Shown here piece by piece: positions 44,801 to 54,979 of a stretch of 64,000 nt of DNA. The translations under genes were made by a program, and so were the position numbers. A model generated the notes under the pieces. The model ran no database searches, was not told the DNA's origin, and saw nothing but the letters and a program-made list of their open reading frames with translations. Source of the stretch: Ditylenchus dipsaci (lineage: Eukaryota > Nematoda > Chromadorea > Rhabditida > Anguinidae); NCBI GenBank assembly GCA_004194705.1, contig SADC01001238.1, positions 257,796 through 321,795 of the forward strand. The letters run 5' to 3'. The number at the start of each line of letters is the position of its first letter. Position 1 is the first letter of the stretch.

Positions 44801-46657
44801 TTGGTTATGCCTAAATTTTACAAAATGAAATAAATTAAGGGTTTCGAACAGAATTTGTGAAAATTTACGGGACTGGAATCCCGGTGGGTCAAAAACCCAA
44901 ATGTAAATTTGATAACTGTAGAATATACGAAAAATTCTACAGCCATCATAGGTGAAATAATTGATAATTCAAATGATTATGAAATCCGGCCGAATACCAA
45001 TTTTTATCGGGTGGAGGGATACCAGACCGAACTGGCGGTGTAGGGACCGAAATCCAAACTGGATGCAGGTCCGGTCATCAACATCAGTCCGGCTTCTATA
45101 TAAAAAACCTATTCTCAAGATTCACCTATTTTTAACATTTTTCAAAGTTATTATATTTTCGATGTGAAGTATAGAATCTGTTAAATAACAGTTGTTTTAA
45201 AATCTCGGGTTCTTAAAAAGTGTATTTCACATGGAGTTTTGTCATATGTAAAATTTGTAAACCTGGTCCAGAAGTGACCGCAGCTACTCCAATGGTCTGT
45301 TTTAGACGGGCCACGGCATCTGCCTCAAAAATTTCACTCTGAATTAGTGAAAAAGACATAAATCAACAAACACTTTACCGCATAAACAGTAGTTACTTCA
45401 TGTCTCGTGTCCACCACTCTGATGCCCAGATTTTCGCAAGAAACTAGGATTGGTGAAATATGTCCACCGCAAAGTGTAAACACTTCTTTAACACCATGTG
45501 ACTAAAAATGTGGTTATAAACAAATGCAAGATATTTTATCTTTTTACCTTAAGAACTTCAGCCACTAACTCACCACCAATCTTTTGCTAGTTTCTTCTAC
45601 CTAAATTAGAAATAACTGTAGCTGAAAAAGTGAAACATACAAAAGTAATATTTTTTACAGGTCATTTTTACAATTACATTTTAAAATATATCAAGCCTGA
45701 AAACTTGAAGACATTTGTCTAGGTCCGAGATTATTATTTTTTAATTGAGGTGAAGGAAGCGTTGAACCCTGCTAAGAATCGAGCTTTCGGGCGAAGACTA
45801 TAGACAAATACATTTTCGAGAATCCACAGAAGAACAAGACAGTTTGCGGCTGATATTTCTCGAATCTCCAGAATTGACTTTTCTGTCTGCTAGTGTCAGA
45901 ACTTTTGGTTATTTTGTCAGACGTATTACAACTTATTTTGTAGGCAGTGAAATAGTATTTTTTCTTTAATTTTTCCGCTTCCTATTGTTAGCATCATGGA
46001 TCTGATGCGCCAAAAGATAATCTGTCACATCAAACACATCCTGTTTGATCTTAATAACGATACGGGCGTGAGCAAAGAATCCAGTGCATATTTTGACTTA
46101 GTCCCCTCAATTTATTTTTAATGAGATCACCTTGATCCCCATGATATTAAAAACAATAAGGGTGACCAAAGCACTTTTCACAAAAAATCAACAGGGGACC
46201 AAGGAAAAATTTGCACCGGATTTTTTATCAGCACCGTATGAGTTAAGATTTCACAAAAAGCATCTAGCAGTGTGAAAAATACTGCCGGAATAAGCAAGAC
46301 GAAGAGAACGGTGACCAGTGGTATAAAACGTCACTAAATTTTTGTTAAAAGTGTTTTTTGTTTAGTATTTGAATATTTTCTAGAGAGTTTTTTTTTTGCA
46401 AAAACGCGGCTTAAATTGGAGAAAATACGGTAAGCGACAAAATAATCAGTAACCTGCCCAGAAGTGGTCTTAGAAAAAGTCAAAAGGGGTTTTTGAATTT
46501 TGAGGGATGATGTGATGATTACTAAAAAATATACATAAACATTTTTGAGTTCTCTGTTCAAAACAGTCGACTATCAAAAACTTACGTTAAACAAAGACGA
46601 AATCAAATACTTGTTTTTCGAATGCGTATTTCCAAGAACACGCTTCAAAAATTGCAT
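41863..46657 (-). CDS. Acetolactate-synthase-like / 2-hydroxyacyl-CoA lyase 2-type ThDP enzyme
   Basis: Thiamine-diphosphate enzyme closest in motif layout to ILVBL/HACL2; the family cleaves 2-hydroxyacyl-CoA in fatty-acid alpha-oxidation. Exon 1 (46657-46586) encodes [20 protein letters not shown]. Later exons give [41 protein letters not shown] (catalytic Glu), [142 protein letters not shown] (ThDP/Mg motif), and the tail [18 protein letters not shown]. Frame breaks lie near AAAAGATTGG (45573), AAAGAAAGGG (44385) and TTTGGCGTGG (42438). The 1-kb first intron has repeat debris. Its promoter region is shared head-to-head with the acyl-CoA synthetase gene. Confidence 0.85.
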
Positions 46658-48745
46658 AACTAAAACACAATTCTGTAAAAGAGGAATATAATTTCATTTA
46701 CAAATAATTTTTTAAACGCGGAACACAAATAAAACGCACACTACATTCTTATCAGTTTTTACCTGCATTCTTTAAACAAAGAAACAACGATGGGCAGATT
46801 TTGTTGACAAATTTTGTGCAGTTATTTGCTAAACAAAAAATCGATTTTAACTCTTCTGCAGAGTTGAAAAAAGTGTTTTGCTCATTGAATTATTTTGGAA
46901 AAAATTTGTTCTTTCAGAACTCCGTTTCAGTGGGAATTTCAGCCATATTTGTTATTGGTACTTATCCACCTGAAGTCCCTAGAAATTAAAGAAAAGTTAT
47001 TTTAACACTGTAAATGTGTTGACTAGAGCTAGTCAATGACTAGAATAATCAACAAAATTACTCATTTAAAAGATTTGTTCGATCCAAATGACAGAACAAG
47101 TTCACATGCAAACAATTAATAGTTTGTATCAGAAGTTTAAACAATATGGGACATCGAGAACTCATTTTATCTGCACATGCTACAGTTTCTGTTGCTCAAA
47201 TTGTTTGAAGCGAATGACATGTTTTATTGTTTTGAAACCTCAAATTTTTTTGACAAATAACTTTTTTGATTATTCTAGTCATTGCACACAAAATCATTTA
47301 TGTTAATATAAGTTCTCGTTGATTTTTAGAGTGGAGACCCCAGGTATATAAGTATCATTTGGAATTTTTTTGTTGAAAAATATAATTTACAGTTTTTCAA
47401 ATTTTTCCATATTTTTTGAAAACTGCAGGATTATTTTCTATAAGTTTAGAAAAAGTGGTAAAATGTCTAAAATTTAGTTGCTCTTTTTGTGGTCTGAACA
47501 TCACAAGATGAAAAAATACCCCTGTAATAAATTTTAAAATATATTAAAATATGTACAAACCAATTTGAAAATATTTAAACAAAAATAGTTAAAAAGCCTT
47601 TTTAGCACAATTTTCTTTTTAATTCAAAATTCCGACTTTGTTGGCATTTTTGCGCAAACTTTTTGAACAATAATTTTTTGATTTCAAATATAACGTAAAC
47701 AAGAAACACTTTTTCTCCAAAACAAATCAGCCTGTTTCTACATGTGTATTGTCATCTCTTGTCTCTCTTTCACTTCCAAAATCAATGCAGATAAAAATAG
47801 AAAATAACACGCGGTATTGTGTTTTTTGTACCCCAGCTCACATGCATTCAGTTTGACTATCACTCCTGAATAAAACAACTGAAAAAAAGTTTTTTTTAAT
47901 TTTCAATCGGTTAACACACAATATTTTGTTTGTTTGCAAATGAAACTTTTTGATTATCAAGTGATTATCAATATTTTTTCCTTTTATGGAGAAAATAAAA
48001 AGGGCGTCTTTGCTGTTATCTTAAAAAAAATTGAGAGACAAATACAAAACGTGTGTAGATCAGCACTACTAAGGCTCCTTTTTGCTTTCCTAATTTGCAA
48101 TTAGACCAATTTTTTTTTCTTTTTGATAGAGATTATTTTTTTATTTGTTTAGGAATCTGTTGCTTGGAATTTGTGTTTTTGAATATGAATAAAAAAATTA
48201 ATCAATGAAAATTTTTTTATTTTTACTTGCAATAAAATTTACCGATATTTATTGACTTTAATCTGCTGTGAATAAAGCTGTTCCCACTGTGCCTTCTATA
48301 CCTTTTTGTACATTTCTTACAAATTTTTTAGCATCGCGTTTTTACACATTATGCATACTATATTTTTTGGCACAGCTGGACCCAAAAATTTAAACGACTT
48401 ACGTAAAAAATGGTGCGATTTTTTAAAATTTATGATTTAGAGTAGAATCGGTAGATGAAATTGACGGGGAGGGTAGTGTGAAAATCGACTGGATGGGGTA
48501 GGGTGATTTTGACCGATTAGTATACAATATAATTTTGCTATATAGGAGCACAAATAAGAGCCTATAATAGTGATGCCCTACTAAAAATTTATCATTATGG
48601 GTCGAATCTGTAAGGTAAAATTGACTAAGTTGAGTAGGGTGAACTTGACTGGGTGGGTGAAAGGGACTGTGCGGGGTAGTGTAAAAGCAAGTGGGTGGGG
48701 TATAGTCTAAGTTAGCCATTTTTCACTAAAAATTACTTTTAGACT
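46658..48745. promoter_or_regulatory. Divergent intergenic region between two CoA-metabolism genes
   Basis: About 2.1 kb of very AT-rich DNA with no supportable gene. At 48425-48720, next to the acyl-CoA synthetase start, two direct copies of about 150 bp carry GGGTAGGGTGA- and GACTGGGTGGG-type units. They are the only structured sequence here. A regulatory role is inference from position only. Confidence 0.4.
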
Positions 48746-51700
48746 ATGCTTAGACCCAAATCTTCTGTATTTCGTTATTCACAACGGTATTCTTCTAACT
48801 TTGTGAAGGCTTGTGGCTTCTATGAAGGTACATCTTCACAGGACTTTGCGAAAAAGACATTTTTAATCGGGGAGGGTGAAGCTAAAACCAGCTATGGTGC
48901 TATGAACCACAAGATTGGCCAGTATGCAGCTATTTTGCATAGCAAATACAACCTCCAGGTTTTTAAATTTAATACTTAAAAATATGAAAATTAAAATACA
49001 GTTTAGAAAGGTGACCGTTTGCTGTCAAGAACCAGTAAAAGCATTGACACAGTAGCTCTTTACTTCGCAACACTTCGTCTTGGTGCTATCTACATTCCTC
49101 TTAACCCCCAATATACTACCAGAGAGACTAAACATTTTGTGGAGGTGAGCAATTTTTTCAAAAGATTTATTAAAATTTGACATCATTTTCAAAATTGACA
49201 TTATATGCTGTGAGAAGCGTTTTTTGAAACTGATTTAGCTAATCCGCAGGAAGGAACAAGCACTTTCAAAATTTTTTCTCCAAAATAATTTGATACTTTT
49301 TACGGTGCTTTTACCATGCTTTGAGCATTTTCAATAAAAAACATTGCGAAAATTGCCTTCAGGGACCAAGGTTACATGTAAGGTGCCATAAAATTTTGGG
49401 CTTGGTGCCCCATGTCAATTTTTCTCGCACAAAAATTTTTTCTGAGCGAAAATGTGAACTAATGCCGTTGACCCCCCCCCCCCCCCCTAGAGGTCAAATT
49501 TTTTCCAAAGTTTTTCTTATCAAAACACATTTTGTGGTAGTTATAATACATGTACCGTATTTCCTGTAATTTAGCCCCCGGGGGCTTGAAATTGTAAATC
49601 AAAAATGGCTGTAACTCTGAAGTTCTAGTCAGAAAAAGAGGGGGGGGGCTAAATTAGAGGAAATACGGTACATAATAAAACTTTAAATTAGTTAACTAAA
49701 AATCTTGATTTTTAGCATTTACAGACTCTTTTCGCTCACTTTTAAGAATCAAAACATGGTAAAACGCCCTAATATACGATAGTTAACTATGGTATTGAAA
49801 TGCAAAAAGTTTAAGTTTGGTCTATGTTTTTTTATTGAAAAATACTATTTTGTGGTATGAACATGTAACTAAATTCTCTTTTGAAACCTTTCTTAACTTA
49901 AAAACCTTCAAAAAGACTTATTTAATCGAGAAAAAAAATTGGAAAAAAATCGACCTCCACGGGGGCTCCCAACAGCATCAGTTTCCGAAAATGCTCAAGT
50001 TATGGTGAAAACACCGTTGAAAAAGTATCAGACCATTTTCAGAAAAAGCAAAAAGCTGCGAAAAAGGTTTTCTGATTTTAGGTGAGAGATGAAAAATTTT
50101 CATCCTTCTAAACGATCGAAATTCTGATGGCAACTTGTCATTGCTATTTTTGCAAAAGTTTATAAAAGGCATACTTTTCAACAAAAAACTTAAGGATGGA
50201 GAGCCCAAAGTATTTGTCACAAACGAGTTCAACAACGACAAAGAATTTCAAGGTCAGGTATCTAGCGTTGTTGATGAAGGCAAGCTAGCTACTGAAGCAC
50301 ACGACCAGAAGGCAGCTCTTGAGGTAGAAAATGTACAAAGCGATGATATCGCATCCATCCTTTACACTTCAGGCACCACTGGTAATTATCCGAAATAGTT
50401 TTTAAAATTATTGTATAATTACAGGCACACCCAAAGGAGCCATGCTGACTCATAACAATCTGCAGAGCAACGCAGAAGCCTGTGCAGACATTTGGAAGTT
50501 TACCGAAAAAGACGTTATGCTACACACTCTACCTTTGTGAGTTGTTATGAATTGATACAAATTGTGAAAAGGGATCGGCTTCACTACAAAACAAAATTTG
50601 CCTGCATCATCTTTGTAGTTTTTTATAAAGTAAAAGTTTAAATCGGGCTCTTATATTAATTTTCATTAAGACATCTTCTTCGAAAAAACTAAAAAACAGA
50701 CATCAATTCTAATTTCAAATAGTTTTTGAAAAATGAGTAGTTATTTTAAATTAAAAAGTTTTGGAAAAAAAACCTTAAAAATTTTCTTTTAAAGGACCAT
50801 GGTTTTTGCGCGTAGTGGCATGTGCAAAATTTGAATTGGCGGGGGACACTTCTCTTTCGTCTATCAGTGTACTCTTTTGTGTCGTTTCGAATGACTTGAA
50901 AGAGTTCACTGATAAACGAAAGAGAAGTGTCCTCCGCCAATTCAAATTTCGCACATGGCACTGCGCGCAAAAACCATGGTCCTTTAAAAAAACTATAAAG
51001 TATTTTTGCAAAATATTAATTCCGGGGCGAGATATAGGTCCTCGAAGTCAAGCGTGGGGCCTTATTCGACAAATACGGTAGTCTTATTTAACAAATTTTT
51101 CCAGCTTCCACATTCACGGCATGTGCATTAGCATTGGCTGCACCCTTATGTCCAAATCTTCCGCTATTTTTCGCCCAAAGTTTGTTGTGGAAGATGCTCT
51201 TCAACACATGCCAAAGTCGACTGTTTTTATCGGAGTGCCTACCTACTTTGGGTCAATTTTCATAACAAACGCAATATTTTTAAAACATTCAAGTAATTTA
51301 CAGCAGACTAATGGCTGATGCTAACTTCAACGATACCGCTTTCAAAAATATTCGCCTGTTTGTCTCCGGCTCAGCTCCACTTTCTAGTGCTCTATGGGAA
51401 AGTTTTAGATGTCACACAAGCCAGCCTATTCTCGAAAGATATGGCATGAGCGAAAGTATTTTGTTTGGATAATTTTTCTTAAAGCTTTTTAAAAAATGTT
51501 CAATATTGTAGCACTGGTGTCCACCTCCAATCCTATTGATCCGATCGGGAGAGTGCCAGGATCTGTAGGCACTGCTATTCCTAATACACAAGTCAGAATA
51601 GGAGATAAAGGAGTAGTGGAAGTAAAAGGCCCAGGTGTTTTCAAAGGCTACTGGAAGTTGCCAGAGAAAACCAAAAGTGAGTTCACCGCAGACGGATTTT

Positions 51701-53570
51701 TCCGTACCGGTGATGTGGGTGAGATAGATAACCAAGGTAACTTCTTAAAGTTGTTGTATGTGAGAGTTGTCCATAATGCCTCAAAAATTATAGGTCGATT
51801 GTTTTTGAAGGCTAGAGAAAAGGATGTAATAATATCTGGTGGCTTGAACATCTATCCTAAAGAAGTAGAAGATATTATCGAAGCAGCTAATTTGGTGAAG
51901 GAAGTTGCTGTTATAGGTGAATTTTAACTAATAATTATCTAGCATGTTCTCAATTGACCCAAAAAAATGCTAGTTGACGAATGGATATAATTTTCCAATT
52001 AAACCAGGGCTGCCATATTTCCTTTTTCAAAAGATTTGTTCTTTTGTTGGGACCCCAAATCTTTTTTTAATTTCGAAGTTCTAGTCAAAAAATTTTTTTG
52101 CTTCAAAAAGCCAATAAGCACTAGATAAAATGGACTTTTTTCTTCAAACTCCTGTTTCTTGACCAAATGTCCTTTTTTTAAATTTTGAGATGGCAGCCTG
52201 AATTAAACGCTTATTATTTTTAACACGTCAACGGCGGTTGTAACAATTTTATATAACAACGGATTATTTTCATATTGGTCGCTGCAATTTATTTTTGTCA
52301 TCAACCGTATAGTTTCTGGCTTGTATTGTGTGTTTGAAAAAAAACTTTTTGTAAAGCAATATATTATTTCGTGGTCAAATTGCTTTTAAAACCGCCCTTA
52401 ATGTACCATAGTCAATATCAAGTTTAATAATATTCAATAATCTTTGAGTTCACGCAATTTACGATTCAAGTATTTAAATTGAAATTTCGACGCAAGATTC
52501 GTGTTCAGCATGGTTGATTTGCTTGAAAAACTGCTCTTGAAATTTAAATGTTCAAATTCTTCTCGAGACATCAAATATTTCAAGTAAGGAGAATTTCTTC
52601 TTGTGAATCGAGAGAAATTTGAATTGCGACAATGACTTTTGAATTTCAAGAGCAGTTTTTAAGCATTTTAAGCATTTAAGAATCGACCATTCAATGTTTG
52701 AACCGTAAATCGCGTGAACTCAAATATCGTTGAATATTATTCCTCGAATAAAATCTTCATGACATGCGGTTCGTGCTCATTGCCAATATAGGTCATTATA
52801 CACCAAAATTTTTGTCAGAATGTGCGCATTCATGTGGGATTGATTTTTCAAAAACAAATATATCTTTAACATCTTTTTCAGCATTAAATAAAAAAGACAA
52901 TTTATCGAAAACATGAGTTGTTATAAAATTGTGTTATTTTACAAGAAACTTTGTTTCTGATAAAAGGAAAATTTATGCTAGTTCGCCGCACCTAAAAACT
53001 GCGTGCGCAATGAAGGTTATCGAAATTTTAAAAATATAAAAAAGTTTTTGGACAACAAATTATTACGAATTTTTAAATAGCGCGCAGCTGATAATTTTAT
53101 ATTTCAAATTGAAAAACAACCGGTACCATCGTGTTCAGCTTGACATTCTGAAACAGAAGATACCAATGTTGCAATCCGTCCTCCTAGTGTTAAAACAACA
53201 TGCTCTACAAGATAGGAGTAAAAAACCGGTCGAAATCCTAGGTGACAAAATTATTAAAGAACTGGTCAAATATTACAGAATATCAGTTTTAAGTTCTAAA
53301 AAAGAGAATAAAACACAAAGTAATTTTATTTTATATTTTAGGAGTTCCCCATCCGGACTTTGGCGAAGCAGTGGTGGCCGTATGTATCGCAAAACCAGAT
53401 ACACCAACAGCTGAGGTGGAAGCACAGCTCACTAAGGAACTAAAATCCAAATTAGCAGGATACAAACGACCGAAAAAAATCATCTGGTGGATGAATACCC
53501 ATGCAATTTCATCGGCAAAATCAAGAAAAACGAGTTGAGAAAAATGTATCAGTATTTGTTTATGACTTAG
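48746..53570 (+). CDS. Malonyl-CoA synthetase-like acyl-CoA synthetase (MatB/ACSF3 type)
   Basis: AMP-forming CoA ligase. Exons in frame: 48746-48958 (mitochondrial-type basic N-terminus MLRPKSSVFRYSQRYSSNF), 49007-49144 (KGDRLLSRTSK; GAIYIPLNPQYT), 50195-50381 (SILYTSGTTG, the ATP-binding P-loop-like A3 motif), 50425-50536 (TPKGAMLTHNN), 51105-51251 (FHIHGMCISI), 51304-51455 (LFVSGSAPLS; ERYGMSE), 51512-51736 (GPGVFKGYWKLPEKT; FFRTGDVGEID), 51794-51916 (DVIISGGLNIYPKEVEDI), 53342-53570 (GVPHPDFGEAVVAV). The GVPHPDFGE and ISGGLNIYPKEVE strings favour MatB/ACSF3 over fatty-acyl ligases. The last exon ends GKIKKNELRKMYQ, with the acyl-adenylate-closing Lys, after one frame break at the A-run near 53475. 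Introns at 49145-50194 and 51917-53341 are enlarged by transposable elements. Substrate specificity is inferred. Confidence 0.88.
49555..49671. repeat. Compact TACCGTATTTCCT fold-back in an intron
   Basis: TACCGTATTTCCTGTAATTT with AGCCCCC at the left and GGGGGGGCTAAATTAGAGG with AAATACGGTA at the right. At 117 bp it is the shortest, cleanest copy of the family in the window. Confidence 0.8.
50793..50990. repeat. Palindrome of the TTGAATTGGCGGGGGAC family
   Basis: AAAGGACCATGGTTTTTGCG and TTTGAATTGGCGGGGGACAC at the left recur inverted at the right around a short centre near 50890. Related arms occur at 29690/29860, 34050/34190, 43420 and 56040/56320. It lies in the intron before the FHIHG exon. 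Confidence 0.75.
52005..52200. mobile_element. hAT MITE (CAGGGCTGCCA) with perfect 8-bp TSD
   Basis: CAGGGCTGCCATATTTCC opens and GAGATGGCAGCCTG closes; AATTAAAC flanks both sides (51997-52004, 52201-52208). It lies in the last intron of the acyl-CoA synthetase gene. Confidence 0.88.
52425..52750. repeat. Inverted repeat with CTTTGAGTTCACGCAATTTACG arms
   Basis: AATATTCAATAATCTTTGAG with TTCACGCAATTTACG pairs with CGTAAATCGCGTGAACTCAA with ATATCGTTGAATATTAT. Same intron as the preceding MITE. Confidence 0.7.
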
Positions 53571-54001
53571 GAAGACTACATATCGCTACCATTTAGTTTT
53601 ATCTTATTTGTTAAGAGATTATTTACCCAAATAAATTATTATTTTAAATATAAATGTTAAATTTTTCTTGCAGAAGAAGGTTTTTAATTATTAAAACAAA
53701 ATTAGTGATATTTTTTGAAGCTTTATGCGGTGGCCACAATGGAGGTGTGAAGTCCAAGTGTGAAGTCTTTGACTAGCCCGAGCTCAAGTAGTGAGCTTTC
53801 CAGTGGGAAGTTACCACTTTCCATTTTCGGGTCCTTTGCACGAATCTCAGTAACTAGAAATCTATAACAAAATTCAGTTTACTTCGCACTCCACACTTCG
53901 CACTTCATACCTCCATCGTGGCCAAGGCATTAGTTATCAAACTTACACCCCCCCCCCCCTAGGGTGGCCGAAGGCCACCCTAAGGGGGGGGTATTCTCTA
54001 G

Positions 54002-54656
54002 GTATACCAACGACTCGATACACATTATGACTCGATACAACGACTCGATACAATTACGACTCGATACAACGACTCGATACACTTTTTAAAGCTCCTTTTG
54101 AAGCTCCTTTGAAAACATCCTGATTGAAAACCTTGCTAATATTCCTTTGTTTCATTGATTTGTTTTCGTTTTGTTTCACTGGTGTTGGGAGCAGGACAAT
54201 TGACCGCCTGGACAATTGACCGCCTGGGACAATTGACCGACTGGACAATTGACCGCCCGGGACAATTGACCGACTGGACAATTGACCGCCTGGGCCGATT
54301 GACCGCCTGGACGATTGACCGCCTGGGCCGTTAGACCCCCGTGGCTTTTTGACTATGTGTTGACTTTTTGACCAACCCCCAAAGGGTCAGCCCTTATCCC
54401 GGACCATGTACCCCAAAGGGTCAGCCCTTATCCCGGACCATGTACCCAAAGGGTCAGCCCTTATCCCAGACCATGTACCCCCAAAGGGGCTTCCTATTGA
54501 ATTAGGTTGCCTGCCGAAGGCAGGCAGGTAGAAAATCTTTGATTTCAGTTGAATAAATGTTTGAATTTGAGAAAGTGTATCGAGTCGTTGTATCGAGTCG
54601 TAATTGTATCGAGTCGTTGTATCGAGTCATAATGTGTATCGAGTCGTAGGGCAGTC
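54002..54656. mobile_element. MULE-like non-autonomous element with tandem-repeat TIRs and 9-bp TSD
   Basis: Perfect ATTCTCTAG copies flank it (53993-54001, 54657-54665). Each terminal repeat, about 80 bp, is built of six CGACTCGATACAA-type units; the two arms are nearly identical. The centre holds tandem GGACAATTGACCGCC(T)GG units (54195-54320) and three copies of CCCAAAGGGTCAGCCCTTAT (54380-54490). No transposase. Confidence 0.8.
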
Positions 54657-54979
54657 ATTCTCTAGAGGGAGACTGCTGTAACCAAGGTTTTGTGATTTTT
54701 TTTTCACTATTTTGTAAAGTTTTCACTAAAAAACACGTAATTTGAACATTTTTTTTAAAACTGAGAGCACTTTCTATAGTGAATCGACCCTGAAAAACAC
54801 GAATCTGCACTCAGAATCAAAAATTGAAAAATTTCGTCCCTAATTTCCTGGCAAATACGGGTTAATGTAACTTTATATAAGTATATTTTTGTTAGCAATA
54901 TGTATTTTACAGATAAAATAATATAGAGCACAGTCACGGATACTAAATCGAATGAAAAATTCTGTTGATATAAAACATA

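Noticed and set aside
54002..54656. Possible CRISPR array
   Set aside because: Repeats are contiguous or nearly so, without unique equal-length spacers, in a eukaryotic transposon with a 9-bp target duplication.
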